From Hoeflea_A sp965249925 (GTDB lineage: Bacteria > Pseudomonadota > Alphaproteobacteria > Rhizobiales > Rhizobiaceae), in contig OZ252260.1 in the NCBI GenBank assembly GCA_965249925.1, positions 1,798,001 through 1,862,000 on the forward strand: DNA of 64,000 nucleotides, written 5' to 3'. The position numbers and the translations under genes are program-made. Positions 41,934 through 51,284 of the stretch are shown here, piece after piece. Under the pieces are notes generated by a model. The model was not told where the DNA came from and did no database searches. It was given only the letters and a program-made list of their open reading frames with translations. Position 1 is the first letter of the stretch; each line of letters starts with the position of its first letter.

Positions 41934-42647
41934 TCAGACCGGCACCGCCCGCCCGAACACGATCTCCAGGAAGCCGGCCAGCCATTGCCGCAGCTGTGCG
42001 TCATAGACCAGCCGCCCCTGCAGGTGATGGTGTCCCTGTTGCGCGCCCGGCAGGTCGAAACGGTGGGCGCCGTGCACCACCCAGCGGTGCATCATCACCT
42101 GGGTCAGCTCCGCATGGAACTGGATGCCCCAGGCATTGGGTCCGTAGCGGAAAGCCTGGTTGGGATAGTGCTCGGCGGTGGCGAGCAGCTCGGCACCGCC
42201 GGGCAGGCTGAAGCCTTCCCGGTGAAACTGGTAGACCATCGGCGGCCAGGGCATCAACTCTTCGCCGGTCGGCGTCGCGGCCAGTGGAAACCAGCCGATC
42301 TCGGTCAGCCCGTCGGCGTGCCCCTCGACGGTACCGCCCAGGTGCCGCACCAGCATCTGGGCACCCAGGCAGATACCGAGATAGGGCTTGTTCTCCTTCA
42401 GCGGCACCGCGTGCCAGTCGATTTCGTCGCGCACGAAATCGTCGGTGTCGTTGGCGCTCATCGGACCACCGAAAACGATGGCGCCCACGTGTTCCTCCAG
42501 GGTCTCCGGCAGTTTATCGCCTAGCGGCGGCCGGCGGACATCCAACGCGAAGCCGGCCCGTTGCAGCATCTGACCGACCCGCCCCGCGCTGGAGCGTTCC
42601 TGATGCAAGACGATAAGGATTTTGTCCGCGTCGCCGCCAGAGACCAT
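41934..42647 (-). CDS. Class I glutamine amidotransferase-like protein
   Basis: A 237-residue GATase1 domain protein. The nucleophile is Cys93 in YLGICLGAQML; His178 and Glu180 in GIQFHAEL complete the triad. Stand-alone members act on gamma-glutamyl compounds (GuaA-like or PuuD-like) or are of unknown use. It follows the terB-like gene by 8 bases on the same strand. It is 17 kb from the glutamine-synthetase-like ligase, so a joint pathway is only a possibility. Confidence 0.88.
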   Translation of the reverse strand: MVSGGDADKILIVLHQERSSAGRVGQMLQRAGFALDVRRPPLGDKLPETLEEHVGAIVFGGPMSANDTDDFVRDEIDWHAVPLKENKPYLGICLGAQMLVRHLGGTVEGHADGLTEIGWFPLAATPTGEELMPWPPMVYQFHREGFSLPGGAELLATAEHYPNQAFRYGPNAWGIQFHAELTQVMMHRWVVHGAHRFDLPGAQQGHHHLQGRLVYDAQLRQWLAGFLEIVFGRAVPV

Positions 42648-42655
42648 TTGAGTGC

Positions 42656-43129
42656 TTAGCTCTCATCCTTGGCGCCGATGCGTTCGGCGACCCGTTGGCG
42701 CATGAGCACGCGGTCGCGGTCCGAAACGCCCAGAAGTTCGGCCACGCGCCAAACCACATTGTCTTCCAGTTCCTGCCGTACGCCGTCCGCATAGACGAGT
42801 TCCCACAACAGCTCGATGAACTGCACCCGTTGCTCACTGTCCAGATGACGCTTGAGCACGCTGGTGAAGCTGTAGAAATCGATCGATTCGTCTTCCGCCT
42901 GGCGCCCGGCGTTGATCAGCTTGCGCAGTTCGGCGCCGTCGAGCCCGTAGCTCTTGCCCAGCAGTTCCTTGACCTTCTCCCGTTCGACCGGCTCCACCAC
43001 GCCGTCGGCATCGACGACATGGAAAAACAGCGCCGCCGCCGCCACCCGGGGATCGTCCCGGGTGAACTCGGTGGACGGCGCCTCGTCGTCGCCCAGCCCC
43101 TGGAAAAACTTTTGCAAACGCTCGAACAT
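42656..43129 (-). CDS. TerB-family protein
   Basis: A 157-residue all-helical protein with the TerB-like acidic repeats (HVVDADGVVEPVEREKVKELL and ELVYADGVRQELEDN), which can bind divalent metal. The family was named for tellurite resistance, but most single-gene members have no known role. It is a likely two-gene unit with the amidotransferase. Confidence 0.88.
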   Translation of the reverse strand: MFERLQKFFQGLGDDEAPSTEFTRDDPRVAAAALFFHVVDADGVVEPVEREKVKELLGKSYGLDGAELRKLINAGRQAEDESIDFYSFTSVLKRHLDSEQRVQFIELLWELVYADGVRQELEDNVVWRVAELLGVSDRDRVLMRQRVAERIGAKDES

Positions 43130-43142
43130 GCTGCCGTTCCGC

Positions 43143-43158
43143 TAGAGCAAATTGCGGC
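43143..43158 (+). repeat. Solo copy of the MITE terminal repeat end
   Basis: The 16 bases TAGAGCAAATTGCGGC match the outer end of the right terminal repeat of the element at 52858-53202 at 15 of 16 positions. No second end is found in the 77-base gap, so it is a fragment, a solo end, or a chance match. Confidence 0.4.
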
Positions 43159-43206
43159 GGCCAAGGCCACCGTTCGGATAGCCCCGAAATATGGCAGGCT
43201 TTACCG

Positions 43207-45234
43207 CTAAAACAAGCGAAACCGTGATTTAGGCGGTTCTTCTTCAGTCGTTTCGTCAACACCGGGATCGTCCGGCGGCTTGGCCAGGAACGCCGCTTCG
43301 CGCTGCTTGTCCCGCTCCTCGTTGCTGACTGCGTCTGTAACGATATGGGTTTCGCCGCTGGCCGCCGCCTGCTTGACGGCCTCATCGCCCTCGCCGGCTT
43401 CGACCGTCGTCACCAGGTCGTCGATAGACATCGGTTTTTCGGCTTCCCGGTCCGCGCCATCGGGTTTGACCTCCGGTTTTTCGTCAACCGCTGGCTCCGT
43501 CTGCGGCTCGACCGCTGCCACCTCAACCGGTTTTGCGACCGGTTGCTCTTCGGCAACCGGCTGAGGCGTTTCCGGCTGCTGCGCGACGACCTCCGGTTCG
43601 TCTTCCGGTTCGGCCTTCACGTCCGGTTTGTCGTCGGCCGCTGCCACCGTCTCGGCTTCCTTCGTCGCCGGCGCCGCTTGGCTTTCGGCAACCGCTTCCG
43701 CAGGCTGTTGCACCGGTTCCGGCTTTGGTTCCGGCGGCGGCTCCGGCGCGGGTGTTGGCGGCGTTGCGGGCTCTGCCTTGGCCTCCACCACGTCGGCCTC
43801 CGGGACCGGCTCCTCCTCGCCAAATACAATGGCCGTTTCCACCGCCGCTGCTGTTGCCGCGGCCGCGGCGACCGGCGGCAGCGCCGCGATCGCCCGCTCC
43901 GCATCGGCGCGTTGTGCTTCGAGGTCCTCCACCGGACCGGAAAGCTGTTCGATCGGAACCTTCCACTCGAAGGCATCGAGCCTGCCCGATACGGGTGACA
44001 CCGCGGCCCAATGCTCCGCGACATAGCCGTCCGCCGTCCAGGACGGATCGCGCGGCGCGCGCACCGCCTGGGCAAGCCAGTGGCGAACCCGTCCCTGGTC
44101 CCCGGTGTCGACCTCCTCAATATCGGCAAGCAGCAGATAAATGCCCTCCCGAGGACCGAGTCGGGCTGCCGCCTCGGCCGCTTCGCGGGCCAATTTGAAA
44201 TCCTGGGCGTCCATGGCTGCGCGTGACACCGCATAAAGCGATTCGACGTTGTTTCGCTTGATGCTTTCCAGTTTCTGTGCCCGTTTCAGCCGGTCCTGGG
44301 TCGAGTCGCCGGGCCGGGCGCGAATATAGGTTTCAGCGACATCGGGATGCGGCGACTTGCGCCAGATCTTCTCCAGGATACGCGATCCCTTACGCAGGTT
44401 GTTTTCCCGGTAGAGCGCTCGCGCAGCGGTCACGGCTGCCGGCACCAGATCGGGCGCCAGGCGGTTGGCTTCCAGGCCGTCGGCGCGGGCTCCCGCCACA
44501 TCGCCCCCTTCCAGTTTGTCCATGCTTCGGGCCGTCAGCAGCACCGCTTTTTTGCGATCGGCTTCCGGTTTATCGATGGCTTTGGCGACGCGCTGCTTTT
44601 CAAGCAGCCGGATTGCGTCGTCCCACGCGCCGTCGGCGGAACGGAACCCGAGCGCCGCGTCGGCCGCCCAGGCAAGATGCGGTGCGTTCTCCGCCGCCTG
44701 ATCGGCATAGTGCCGCGCCGCATCGGTGGCGCCCTGTCGTTTGGCTTCCAGGTAAAGGCCGCGCAGGCCCAGTTCGCGGGTTTCGGGATCGTCCACCATC
44801 GCCTCGAATTTGCTGCGCGCGTCGTCGCTGCGGCCTTCGATCAGCGCCGTTTGCGCGTCCAGAAGATGGATCAGCGGCTCCTGATCGGCGCTGAGCAGTC
44901 CCAGGGTTCGTTGGGTCATCTTGCGGGCGGTTGCCGCGTCGCCGGCGCCCGCGGCGATCAGGCCGGTGGACAGTGCCTGATAGCCACGGTCGCGTTTGCG
45001 CGCGCGGAAGTACCGGGACACGATCTCCGGAGAGGTCAACAGGCTGCGCAGCAGCCACCAGAGGAACAGCACCGCAGCGATCAGGGCGACGATAGCCGAA
45101 ACCGCCACCATCAGCGACATCTCGATCTGCTGGCCCTGCCAGGTGATCACCATGACTCCCGGGCGATCGGCGAGCCATGCGAAGCCGAAGCCGAGGACCA
45201 GAACAATGGCGACATAAATAAGCAGGCGGACCAT
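43207..45234 (-). CDS. hemY: HemY-like heme-biosynthesis membrane protein
   Basis: A 675-residue protein. Two N-terminal transmembrane helices (LIYVAIVLVLGFGFAWL and VAVSAIVALIAAVLFLWWLL) are followed by the HemY_N region and TPR-like helices up to about residue 400. A long Pro/Ala/Glu-rich tail of about 230 residues follows. It is the TPR-type HemY of Proteobacteria, not the protoporphyrinogen oxidase of the same name; its exact role in haem synthesis is unclear. The tail is long for the family and low in complexity. The gene starts one base after the mic60 stop. The order hemC-hemD-mic60-hemY is characteristic. Confidence 0.9.
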   Translation of the reverse strand: MVRLLIYVAIVLVLGFGFAWLADRPGVMVITWQGQQIEMSLMVAVSAIVALIAAVLFLWWLLRSLLTSPEIVSRYFRARKRDRGYQALSTGLIAAGAGDAATARKMTQRTLGLLSADQEPLIHLLDAQTALIEGRSDDARSKFEAMVDDPETRELGLRGLYLEAKRQGATDAARHYADQAAENAPHLAWAADAALGFRSADGAWDDAIRLLEKQRVAKAIDKPEADRKKAVLLTARSMDKLEGGDVAGARADGLEANRLAPDLVPAAVTAARALYRENNLRKGSRILEKIWRKSPHPDVAETYIRARPGDSTQDRLKRAQKLESIKRNNVESLYAVSRAAMDAQDFKLAREAAEAAARLGPREGIYLLLADIEEVDTGDQGRVRHWLAQAVRAPRDPSWTADGYVAEHWAAVSPVSGRLDAFEWKVPIEQLSGPVEDLEAQRADAERAIAALPPVAAAAATAAAVETAIVFGEEEPVPEADVVEAKAEPATPPTPAPEPPPEPKPEPVQQPAEAVAESQAAPATKEAETVAAADDKPDVKAEPEDEPEVVAQQPETPQPVAEEQPVAKPVEVAAVEPQTEPAVDEKPEVKPDGADREAEKPMSIDDLVTTVEAGEGDEAVKQAAASGETHIVTDAVSNEERDKQREAAFLAKPPDDPGVDETTEEEPPKSRFRLF

Positions 45235-45235
45235 G

Positions 45236-47002
45236 TCAGTTGTTCTCCCCGGACTGCTGCGCACCGGTTGGCTGTGCATCGGTTTGCTGCGTGTCAGTTT
45301 GCTGGGTGTCAGTCTGCAGTGCCGCCGGCAGCGCCGCATTCAGGGAACCGGTGATGAGTTTTTCGGCCTCGATCCTCGCTTTCAGGTCGTTGACATAGGA
45401 TTGCGACGCGTCCTTTGCGGCTTGCGGCAGCGTATTCCACTCGTCGACGGCACCCTGCAGATCGCCGTTCTTCAGCCGGTTTTCCATGCGCGCAACGATC
45501 GCTTCTACGCTGTCGCCGGTTACCTCGCCGACCGGGCGCACCGAAACCAGCGACGAGGCGCTGTCCATCAGCCGGTCGAAAACATTGCCGGATGTGCCGC
45601 CGGTGCGGGTCGCATCGATCATCGCGTTGGCAGCTGCTGAGAACCGCGATGTCAGTGTGGCGCGCGACGGCACGCCGGATGCTGCCAAAGCCCGCAACGG
45701 TTCGATCGCCGGGCTGTCGCTGTCAACGCTGGCATAGGCCTCGAGTTCCGCCATAAAGGGACCGCCCCGATCGATCGCCGCTTTCAGATTGGCGGCCGCC
45801 AGGGCCTGTGCGACGCGGATGTCCTGGCGCGGTGCCTCAAGCGACTTTTCGATGGCCGCAAGCCGGCCATCCATCGCCTGGACCGCCTGATCGCGGCTTT
45901 GCGCCTCGCTGTCGATCTTCTGACTGAGTCCCGAAAGCGTGCTCTGCAGGCTCTGCAGAGTCGTCTGCTGCTCGGTCTGACTTTGCTCCAGCGCCGTCAG
46001 TTTGTCGCCGACTCCCTGCAGCGAGTCCTGCGCATCCGTTCCGGTATTTTCGAGCGCCGCAATGCGATCGCTCAGTCCCTGCAGCGCACTCGCATCGGGT
46101 GCCGACTGGCTATCGCCGCTACCGGCGGCCAGTGTCTCGACCCGGTTCTCAAGTGCCGTCAACCGGTCGCCGGCGTCGTCGACGCCAGAGGATGCGGAGG
46201 ATTCGAGCGCGGTAATCCTGCCTTCCAGGTCCTGGACGGCGCCGCCGGATTCACCGCTCGCCCGCTGTTCCAGCGTCGCAACCGATTGCTTGAGCGCCTC
46301 GATGTCGGCGTTGACGACACTCGATGCACCATCGCCCGATGCACCGCCCGGGACCGGCAACACGCCGGCATATTGCAAGCCACCGAACAATGCGACCGCG
46401 ACGACGGCGGCCGCCACGCCGACGCCGATGGACCGCATGCCCGAGCCGGACGGCTGCACCGGCGTGGGCGTCGGCGGCGTTTGCGGTTTTTTGGCAGCGT
46501 CTTCTTTCGCTTTGTCGGATGGCTTGGTCGCGGCGACGTCCTTTGGCGTACCGGTCTTCGGCACCCGCCCCGTCGCCGCGGATTTTTCATCGGACGATTT
46601 GTCCGATCCGGCTTTGGCTGGCGCGGTCTTGTCCGGGCCGGGCGCCGCAGCAGCGGGGGATTGCACCTGCTCGCCCTTGGCCGCGTCCGGTTTCGCCGTA
46701 TCCTCCGCTTTGCCAGGCTGGGCCTTGGCGGTGCCCGCCTCTGGCTGGGTCTTGGCAGTGGCCTCTGCCGTCGATGAAGCCTTGGCTGTCCCAGGGCCGG
46801 CCGTCGATGCCTTGTCACCGGATGCCCCCGCGGAGCCGCGATCAGCTTTCGCTGTTTCGGACGCCTTCGTATCGCCAGCCGGCGCCGGGCTGCCCTGTGG
46901 CTGTTTAGCGGATTTGTCTTCTGACACGTCCTCCGGTGGCAGATCTATGGTGACCGGTTTTCGGGTCGACTTGGAATGACGCGGCTTGCTGCCCTGTGCC
47001 AT
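45236..47002 (-). CDS. Alphaproteobacterial mitofilin/Mic60 homologue
   Basis: A 588-residue protein with a low-complexity Ala/Lys/Pro-rich N-terminal region (about 185 residues). One transmembrane helix (VGVAAAVVAVALFGGLQYAG) and a coiled-coil region (about 235-410) follow. The C-terminal mitofilin signature is ENRLKNGDLQGAVDEWNTLP with ARIEAEKLITGSLNAAL. Mic60 shapes inner-membrane invaginations and organises haem or respiratory membranes. The last residues contain a short QTDTQQTD repeat. It sits between hemD and hemY, its usual alphaproteobacterial place. Confidence 0.88.
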   Translation of the reverse strand: MAQGSKPRHSKSTRKPVTIDLPPEDVSEDKSAKQPQGSPAPAGDTKASETAKADRGSAGASGDKASTAGPGTAKASSTAEATAKTQPEAGTAKAQPGKAEDTAKPDAAKGEQVQSPAAAAPGPDKTAPAKAGSDKSSDEKSAATGRVPKTGTPKDVAATKPSDKAKEDAAKKPQTPPTPTPVQPSGSGMRSIGVGVAAAVVAVALFGGLQYAGVLPVPGGASGDGASSVVNADIEALKQSVATLEQRASGESGGAVQDLEGRITALESSASSGVDDAGDRLTALENRVETLAAGSGDSQSAPDASALQGLSDRIAALENTGTDAQDSLQGVGDKLTALEQSQTEQQTTLQSLQSTLSGLSQKIDSEAQSRDQAVQAMDGRLAAIEKSLEAPRQDIRVAQALAAANLKAAIDRGGPFMAELEAYASVDSDSPAIEPLRALAASGVPSRATLTSRFSAAANAMIDATRTGGTSGNVFDRLMDSASSLVSVRPVGEVTGDSVEAIVARMENRLKNGDLQGAVDEWNTLPQAAKDASQSYVNDLKARIEAEKLITGSLNAALPAALQTDTQQTDTQQTDAQPTGAQQSGENN

Positions 47003-47105
47003 GAAAAACCCTCGTGATTGGACGAATAAACGGCCGGAGCGGCCTGCTGTGCACGAACCTAATGCTCGAAAACAGTCGATGGAAGCGAATTTGTCCGCAG
47101 ATGCG

Positions 47106-47870
47106 TCAGGCGGCGCTGCGCAACCCTTCCAGCAGGCTCAACAGCGCCGACTCCCGCGGCGCGAAAGCGCTGGCAGTCTGGCTAAGAAAGGCGTCCGGAA
47201 CGGCCGCCGCGACCTGGTCGCTAAGGCAAAGAAAGTGCCATTTTTGTCGCGATTCCGGGGAGATGTGGGAACCAAATCCATCAAAAAAAAGCCGTGCCGC
47301 AGTGTGAGAATAAAAAAGTACGGCGGTTTCTTCATTCGTTACGATCTGACTGACTTGAAAGTCAGTTGAATAACTTATTTCCTGAATATCGTAGATTTCG
47401 GTGGTCATAAACGGAACTTGTCGGGCTGCAAGCGCCGCTTCGAAATGCGGAGTGCGATGTCGGCCGGCGACATACACAAGCGGTTCTGAAGATGCCGGGC
47501 TGAGTGCGTCGGAAGCGACATCGGCGGCGATCAGCGCCGCCAGTTCGGCACCGTCTCCGGAGCCGGTTTTGACGTGGGCGAAGCCTGCCGCACGGGCGCT
47601 TGCCGCGGTTGCTTCACCGACCGCATAGACCGGCCGGTCCAGATGGCCTCGGCTAATCGGCCGCACGCTCCAGTGGCGCACCGCGGCGGCGCTGGTCACG
47701 GCGTAGGCGGCTGCCCTGGCGCTGTCGAGGTGCGGCCTGTTGCCGTCCAGTGGCACTGTCCGTGACAACGGCAAAAGCACAGGCTGGAAACCGCGTTTAC
47801 GCAGTTCGGTCGCGGTTTGCCCGGCGCCGGGTTCGGGTCGCGTCACCAACACCCGCACGGTCAGGCCCAA
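47106..47870 (-). CDS. hemD: Uroporphyrinogen-III synthase
   Basis: A 254-residue HemD. Family segments are VLVTRPEPGAGQTATEL, YAVTSAAAVRHW, VYAVGEATAASARAAGF, LVYVAGRHRT and VLFYSHTAARLFFD. It closes hydroxymethylbilane to uroporphyrinogen III. It overlaps the hemC stop by 10 bases. The 103-base gap to mic60 has no clear terminator. Confidence 0.92.
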   Translation of the reverse strand: MGLTVRVLVTRPEPGAGQTATELRKRGFQPVLLPLSRTVPLDGNRPHLDSARAAAYAVTSAAAVRHWSVRPISRGHLDRPVYAVGEATAASARAAGFAHVKTGSGDGAELAALIAADVASDALSPASSEPLVYVAGRHRTPHFEAALAARQVPFMTTEIYDIQEISYSTDFQVSQIVTNEETAVLFYSHTAARLFFDGFGSHISPESRQKWHFLCLSDQVAAAVPDAFLSQTASAFAPRESALLSLLEGLRSAA

Positions 47871-48790
47871 TCGGCAAAGAACCCGGGGCCGGCCATCTCG
47901 CGAATAGCCTCACCGGCCAACCGGCCGATATTGGCCGCGTCACCGGCCTGGCCCTCGCGGGCGATTTCATGGGCCGCACTCCCGTCGGATGTCAGCACCA
48001 TGCCGCGAAAGCGCAATGTCCCGTCTTCGAGGCGTGCCAGCCCGGCGATCGGGGTTCGGCAGGATCCGTCAAGCGCCCCCAGAAACGCCCGTTCGCAGGC
48101 CAGTTCGGCAGCTGTATCCGTGTGGTTGATAGCCGCCAGCAGGGCATCGACCCGTTCGTCTCCGACACGACTCTCGACGCAAATGGCACCCTGGCCGGGC
48201 GCCGGCAGAAAACGCTCCGGCGCCATGACATCGGTGGCGACGTTGTCGATTCCGAGCCGCCGCAGACCGGCTACCGCGAGCAGCGTGCCGTCTGCCGCAC
48301 CTTCGTCCATTTTACGCAATCGTGTTTGCACATTACCACGGAACTGGATGACCGTGATGTCCGGCCGCAGCCGGCGGATCTGCGCCTGCCGCCGCAACGA
48401 CGAGGACCCGACCACCGCGCCGCGCGGCAAACCGTCGATGGTCGTGGCGCTACGACCGATGAAAGCGTCGCGCACATCCTCGCGCGGCAAAAAGGCGCTC
48501 AAATGAAACGTGTCCGGCAACACCGTCGGCATATCCTTCGACGAGTGCACGGCAAGATCGATGCGGCCGTCGGCAAGCTGCGCCTCGATCTCCTCGGTAA
48601 ACAGCCCCTTTCCGCCGATCTCGGACAGCGGCCGGTCGGTGACCCGGTCTCCCTTCGTCGATATGACGGCAATCTCGAAGGCGTCTGCCGGCAATCCATG
48701 GGCCGCCATCAACCGGTCGCGGGTCTCGTGCGCCTGCGTCAGCGCCAGCGGACTGCCGCGCGTGCCGATACGCAAAGGTTTTGTTTGCAT
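47861..48790 (-). CDS. hemC: Porphobilinogen deaminase (hydroxymethylbilane synthase)
   Basis: A 309-residue HemC. RIGTRGSPLALTQAHE is at the N-terminus, GLFTEEIEAQLADGRIDLAVHS around residue 58, and the dipyrromethane cofactor Cys is in LDGSCRTPIAGLA. It polymerises four porphobilinogens in the cytoplasm. It is divergent from tsaD, as in most alphaproteobacteria, and leads the hemC-hemD-mic60-hemY run. Confidence 0.96.
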   Translation of the reverse strand: MQTKPLRIGTRGSPLALTQAHETRDRLMAAHGLPADAFEIAVISTKGDRVTDRPLSEIGGKGLFTEEIEAQLADGRIDLAVHSSKDMPTVLPDTFHLSAFLPREDVRDAFIGRSATTIDGLPRGAVVGSSSLRRQAQIRRLRPDITVIQFRGNVQTRLRKMDEGAADGTLLAVAGLRRLGIDNVATDVMAPERFLPAPGQGAICVESRVGDERVDALLAAINHTDTAAELACERAFLGALDGSCRTPIAGLARLEDGTLRFRGMVLTSDGSAAHEIAREGQAGDAANIGRLAGEAIREMAGPGFFADWA

Positions 48791-48827
48791 CCGCCAGGCT
48801 CCTTCATTACCTCAGCCACTGGTAGCC

Positions 48828-49973
48828 GTGAATTTGCCGGACCGCAATCGCCGTGCCGCAGGCGAACCCACGACACAGGAGCAGACCATTCGCGTTCTGG
48901 GCATCGAAACCAGTTGTGACGAAACCGCCGCTGCGGTCGTGCTGCGCGCCGACGACGGGTCCGGCAGCATCGTGTCCAACGTTGTGTTTAGCCAGCTGGA
49001 GGCACATGCCGCCTATGGCGGCGTGGTCCCCGAAATCGCCGCGCGCGCCCATGTCGAGGCGCTCGACGGGCTGATCGCCACCGCGCTGGAAGAAGCCCAG
49101 ACAACGTTGGCCGACGTGGATGCCATCGCCGCAACCGGCGGTCCGGGCCTCATCGGCGGCTTGATCGTCGGCCTGATGACCGGCAAGGCGCTGGCCGCCG
49201 CCGCTGACAAGCCGCTTTATGCCATCAATCATCTGGAGGGACACGCGCTGACGCCGCGGCTCACCGACGGGCTCGGCTTTCCCTACCTGCTGCTCCTGGT
49301 TTCAGGCGGCCACACGCAGATCGTCTTGGTCAGCGGTGTCGGCGTTTACGAGCGCTGGGGGACGACGATCGACGATGCGCTCGGCGAAGCCTTCGACAAA
49401 ACGGCGAAACTGCTCGGGCTGCCCTATCCGGGCGGGCCGGCGGTGGAGCGACGGGCCGCATCCGGTGACAGTCGCCGCTTCGCCCTACCGCAACCGCTTA
49501 AGGGTGAAGCACGCCTTGATTTTTCGTTTTCCGGACTGAAGACCGCCGTCCGGCAGACCGCGCAATCCGTGGCACCGCTGGGTGAGCAGGACATCGACGA
49601 TCTGTGTGCCTCGTTCCAGGCGACCATCGCCGCGACCCTCGACGAACGGGTCGCCGGCAGCCTTGAACGGTTCCGGCGCGTCTGCCCGACGCACACACAG
49701 ACACCGACGCTTGTCGTCGCCGGTGGGGTGGCGGCGAACCAGACAATTCGCGACAGTCTTTCGACCCTCTGCCAAAACCATGGCTTTGCCCTGGTCGCAC
49801 CGCCGCTCGAACTGTGCACCGACAATGCCGCGATGATCGCCTGGGCCGCCGCCGAACGCATGGCCTGCGGTCTGCCGCCTGACGGTCTGTCGGTCGCCCC
49901 GCGCCCGCGCTGGCCGCTCGACGAAGCATCGCCGGCCCGAGTCGGCCACGGTCGCCGTGGCGTCAAGGCATGA
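48828..49973 (+). CDS. tsaD: tRNA N6-threonylcarbamoyladenosine transferase TsaD
   Basis: An approximately 361-381-residue TsaD/Gcp protein that adds the threonylcarbamoyl group to A37 of ANN tRNAs. The ATPase-fold start is VLGIETSCDETAAAV, with HAAYGGVVPEIAARAH, the iron-binding His pair in INHLEGHAL and the VSGGHTQIV motif. No ATG is available. GTG at 48828 gives a 20-residue leader without a ribosome site. ATT at 48888 has AGGAG six bases before it and matches the family N-terminus better. The stop overlaps gpsA by four bases. Confidence 0.95.
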   Translation: MNLPDRNRRAAGEPTTQEQTIRVLGIETSCDETAAAVVLRADDGSGSIVSNVVFSQLEAHAAYGGVVPEIAARAHVEALDGLIATALEEAQTTLADVDAIAATGGPGLIGGLIVGLMTGKALAAAADKPLYAINHLEGHALTPRLTDGLGFPYLLLLVSGGHTQIVLVSGVGVYERWGTTIDDALGEAFDKTAKLLGLPYPGGPAVERRAASGDSRRFALPQPLKGEARLDFSFSGLKTAVRQTAQSVAPLGEQDIDDLCASFQATIAATLDERVAGSLERFRRVCPTHTQTPTLVVAGGVAANQTIRDSLSTLCQNHGFALVAPPLELCTDNAAMIAWAAAERMACGLPPDGLSVAPRPRWPLDEASPARVGHGRRGVKA

Positions 49974-50965
49974 GCGCACAGCCCGGAATTGCGATTCTCG
50001 GGGCCGGCGCTTTCGGCACCGCGCTGGCCGTGGTGGTGGCGCGCCGCGGTCAACCGGTCTGGCTGGTCGGCCGCGACGCTGCCCGGATGGACGCAATCCA
50101 GAAAAGCCGCCGCCACCAGCGGGCCTTGCCGGATGTCTCTTTGCCGGACGCGGTGATCGCGACAGCCGACCGGCTGTGCCTTGCCACTGTGCGCACGCTG
50201 CTGTTGGCGGTTCCGGCACAACATATGCGTGAGGCGGTACGCGGTTATCGGAGCGGACTGATGCGGGACGCCGAACTGGTCATATGCGCCAAGGGCATCG
50301 AGCAGGCGAGCGGCCTGTTCATGGCCGATGTGGTGGCGCAGGAGGCCGCCGATCATCCGATCGCCGTCCTATCGGGGCCGGGATTTGCCGGCGACATCGC
50401 CCGCGGCCTGCCCACCGCCATGACTCTCGCCAGCGCCGATGCCGGCACGGCGGAGCGGATCGCCGGCCTGTTGTCGGGCAGTGCCTTCCGGCTCTATGCC
50501 TCGACCGATGTGACCGGCGTCGAGATCGGCGGTTCTTTGAAGAACGTCCTGGCCATCGCCTGCGGCATCGTTGAGGGCCGTGGGCTCGGTGAATCGGCGC
50601 GTGCTGCGCTGATAGCCCGGGGACTTTCGGAACTCGGCCGTTTCAGCGCCGCCCATGGCGGCCGGCCGGAGACCGTCGCCGGCCTGTCCGGACTGGGAGA
50701 CCTGGTACTGACCGCAACCAGCCATCAATCGCGCAACCTTCGCTTCGGCCTGGCGCTCGGCCGCGGTGTGGCGCCTGCCGACCTGATGGCCCCCGGTGCG
50801 CCATTGTCGGAAGGCGCCTTTACCGCTACCATCGCCGCGCAACTCAGCCGGGAGAAGGGCATCGACATGCCGATCACCGACGCGGTGGCCCGCATCGTGC
50901 AAGGCACGCTGACCATCGACGCGGCGGTCGACGAACTGATGAACCGTCCCCTGAAACGCGAATGA
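49970..50965 (+). CDS. gpsA: Glycerol-3-phosphate dehydrogenase [NAD(P)+]
   Basis: A 331-residue GpsA that makes glycerol-3-phosphate for phospholipids. The NAD-binding motif is IAILGAGAFGTALAVVVARRG, and the VEIGGSLKNVLAIACGIVEG and GLSGLGDLVLTATS blocks follow, with the catalytic Lys in SLKNV. It is translationally coupled to tsaD (ATGA overlap). Length is normal. Confidence 0.96.
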   Translation: MSAQPGIAILGAGAFGTALAVVVARRGQPVWLVGRDAARMDAIQKSRRHQRALPDVSLPDAVIATADRLCLATVRTLLLAVPAQHMREAVRGYRSGLMRDAELVICAKGIEQASGLFMADVVAQEAADHPIAVLSGPGFAGDIARGLPTAMTLASADAGTAERIAGLLSGSAFRLYASTDVTGVEIGGSLKNVLAIACGIVEGRGLGESARAALIARGLSELGRFSAAHGGRPETVAGLSGLGDLVLTATSHQSRNLRFGLALGRGVAPADLMAPGAPLSEGAFTATIAAQLSREKGIDMPITDAVARIVQGTLTIDAAVDELMNRPLKRE

Positions 50966-50988
50966 CAGCAACCAGTACGGGGAGACGG

Positions 50989-51282
50989 ATGCTTTACGCG
51001 CTCATTTGCAATGACAAGGCCGACAGCCTGCAGTTACGCACAGATACAAGGGCCGACCATCAGGCTTATCTCGGAGAGCTTCGGGATCGTGGCATCCTGA
51101 AAATGGCGGGGCCGTTGCTTGACGACAACGAAGAACCGCATGGCAGCCTCATTATTGTCGAGGCGGAGAGCCGCGACGCGGTCCAGAAACTGCTCGACGC
51201 CGATCCTTACGCGCAGAAGGGCCTGTTCGCCAGTGTCGCCATCCGGCCCTTCCGCTGGGTCTTCAATCCACCGGAGAACTGA
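50989..51282 (+). CDS. YciI-family protein
   Basis: A 97-residue YciI-like ferredoxin-fold protein (YALICNDKADSLQLRTDTRADH, DPYAQKGLFASVAIRPF), with the conserved His in RADHQAYL and the DPY...GL segment. ATG 50989 is preceded by GGGGAGA. Members are small, dimeric and of unclear enzyme role. It lies in the conserved tsaD-gpsA-yciI-EVE run. Confidence 0.92.
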   Translation: MLYALICNDKADSLQLRTDTRADHQAYLGELRDRGILKMAGPLLDDNEEPHGSLIIVEAESRDAVQKLLDADPYAQKGLFASVAIRPFRWVFNPPEN

Positions 51283-51284
51283 GC

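Noticed and set aside
45236..45310. QTDTQ-type short tandem repeat at the end of the Mic60 gene
   Set aside because: It is in frame, part of a low-complexity protein tail, and not a mobile or CRISPR-type repeat.
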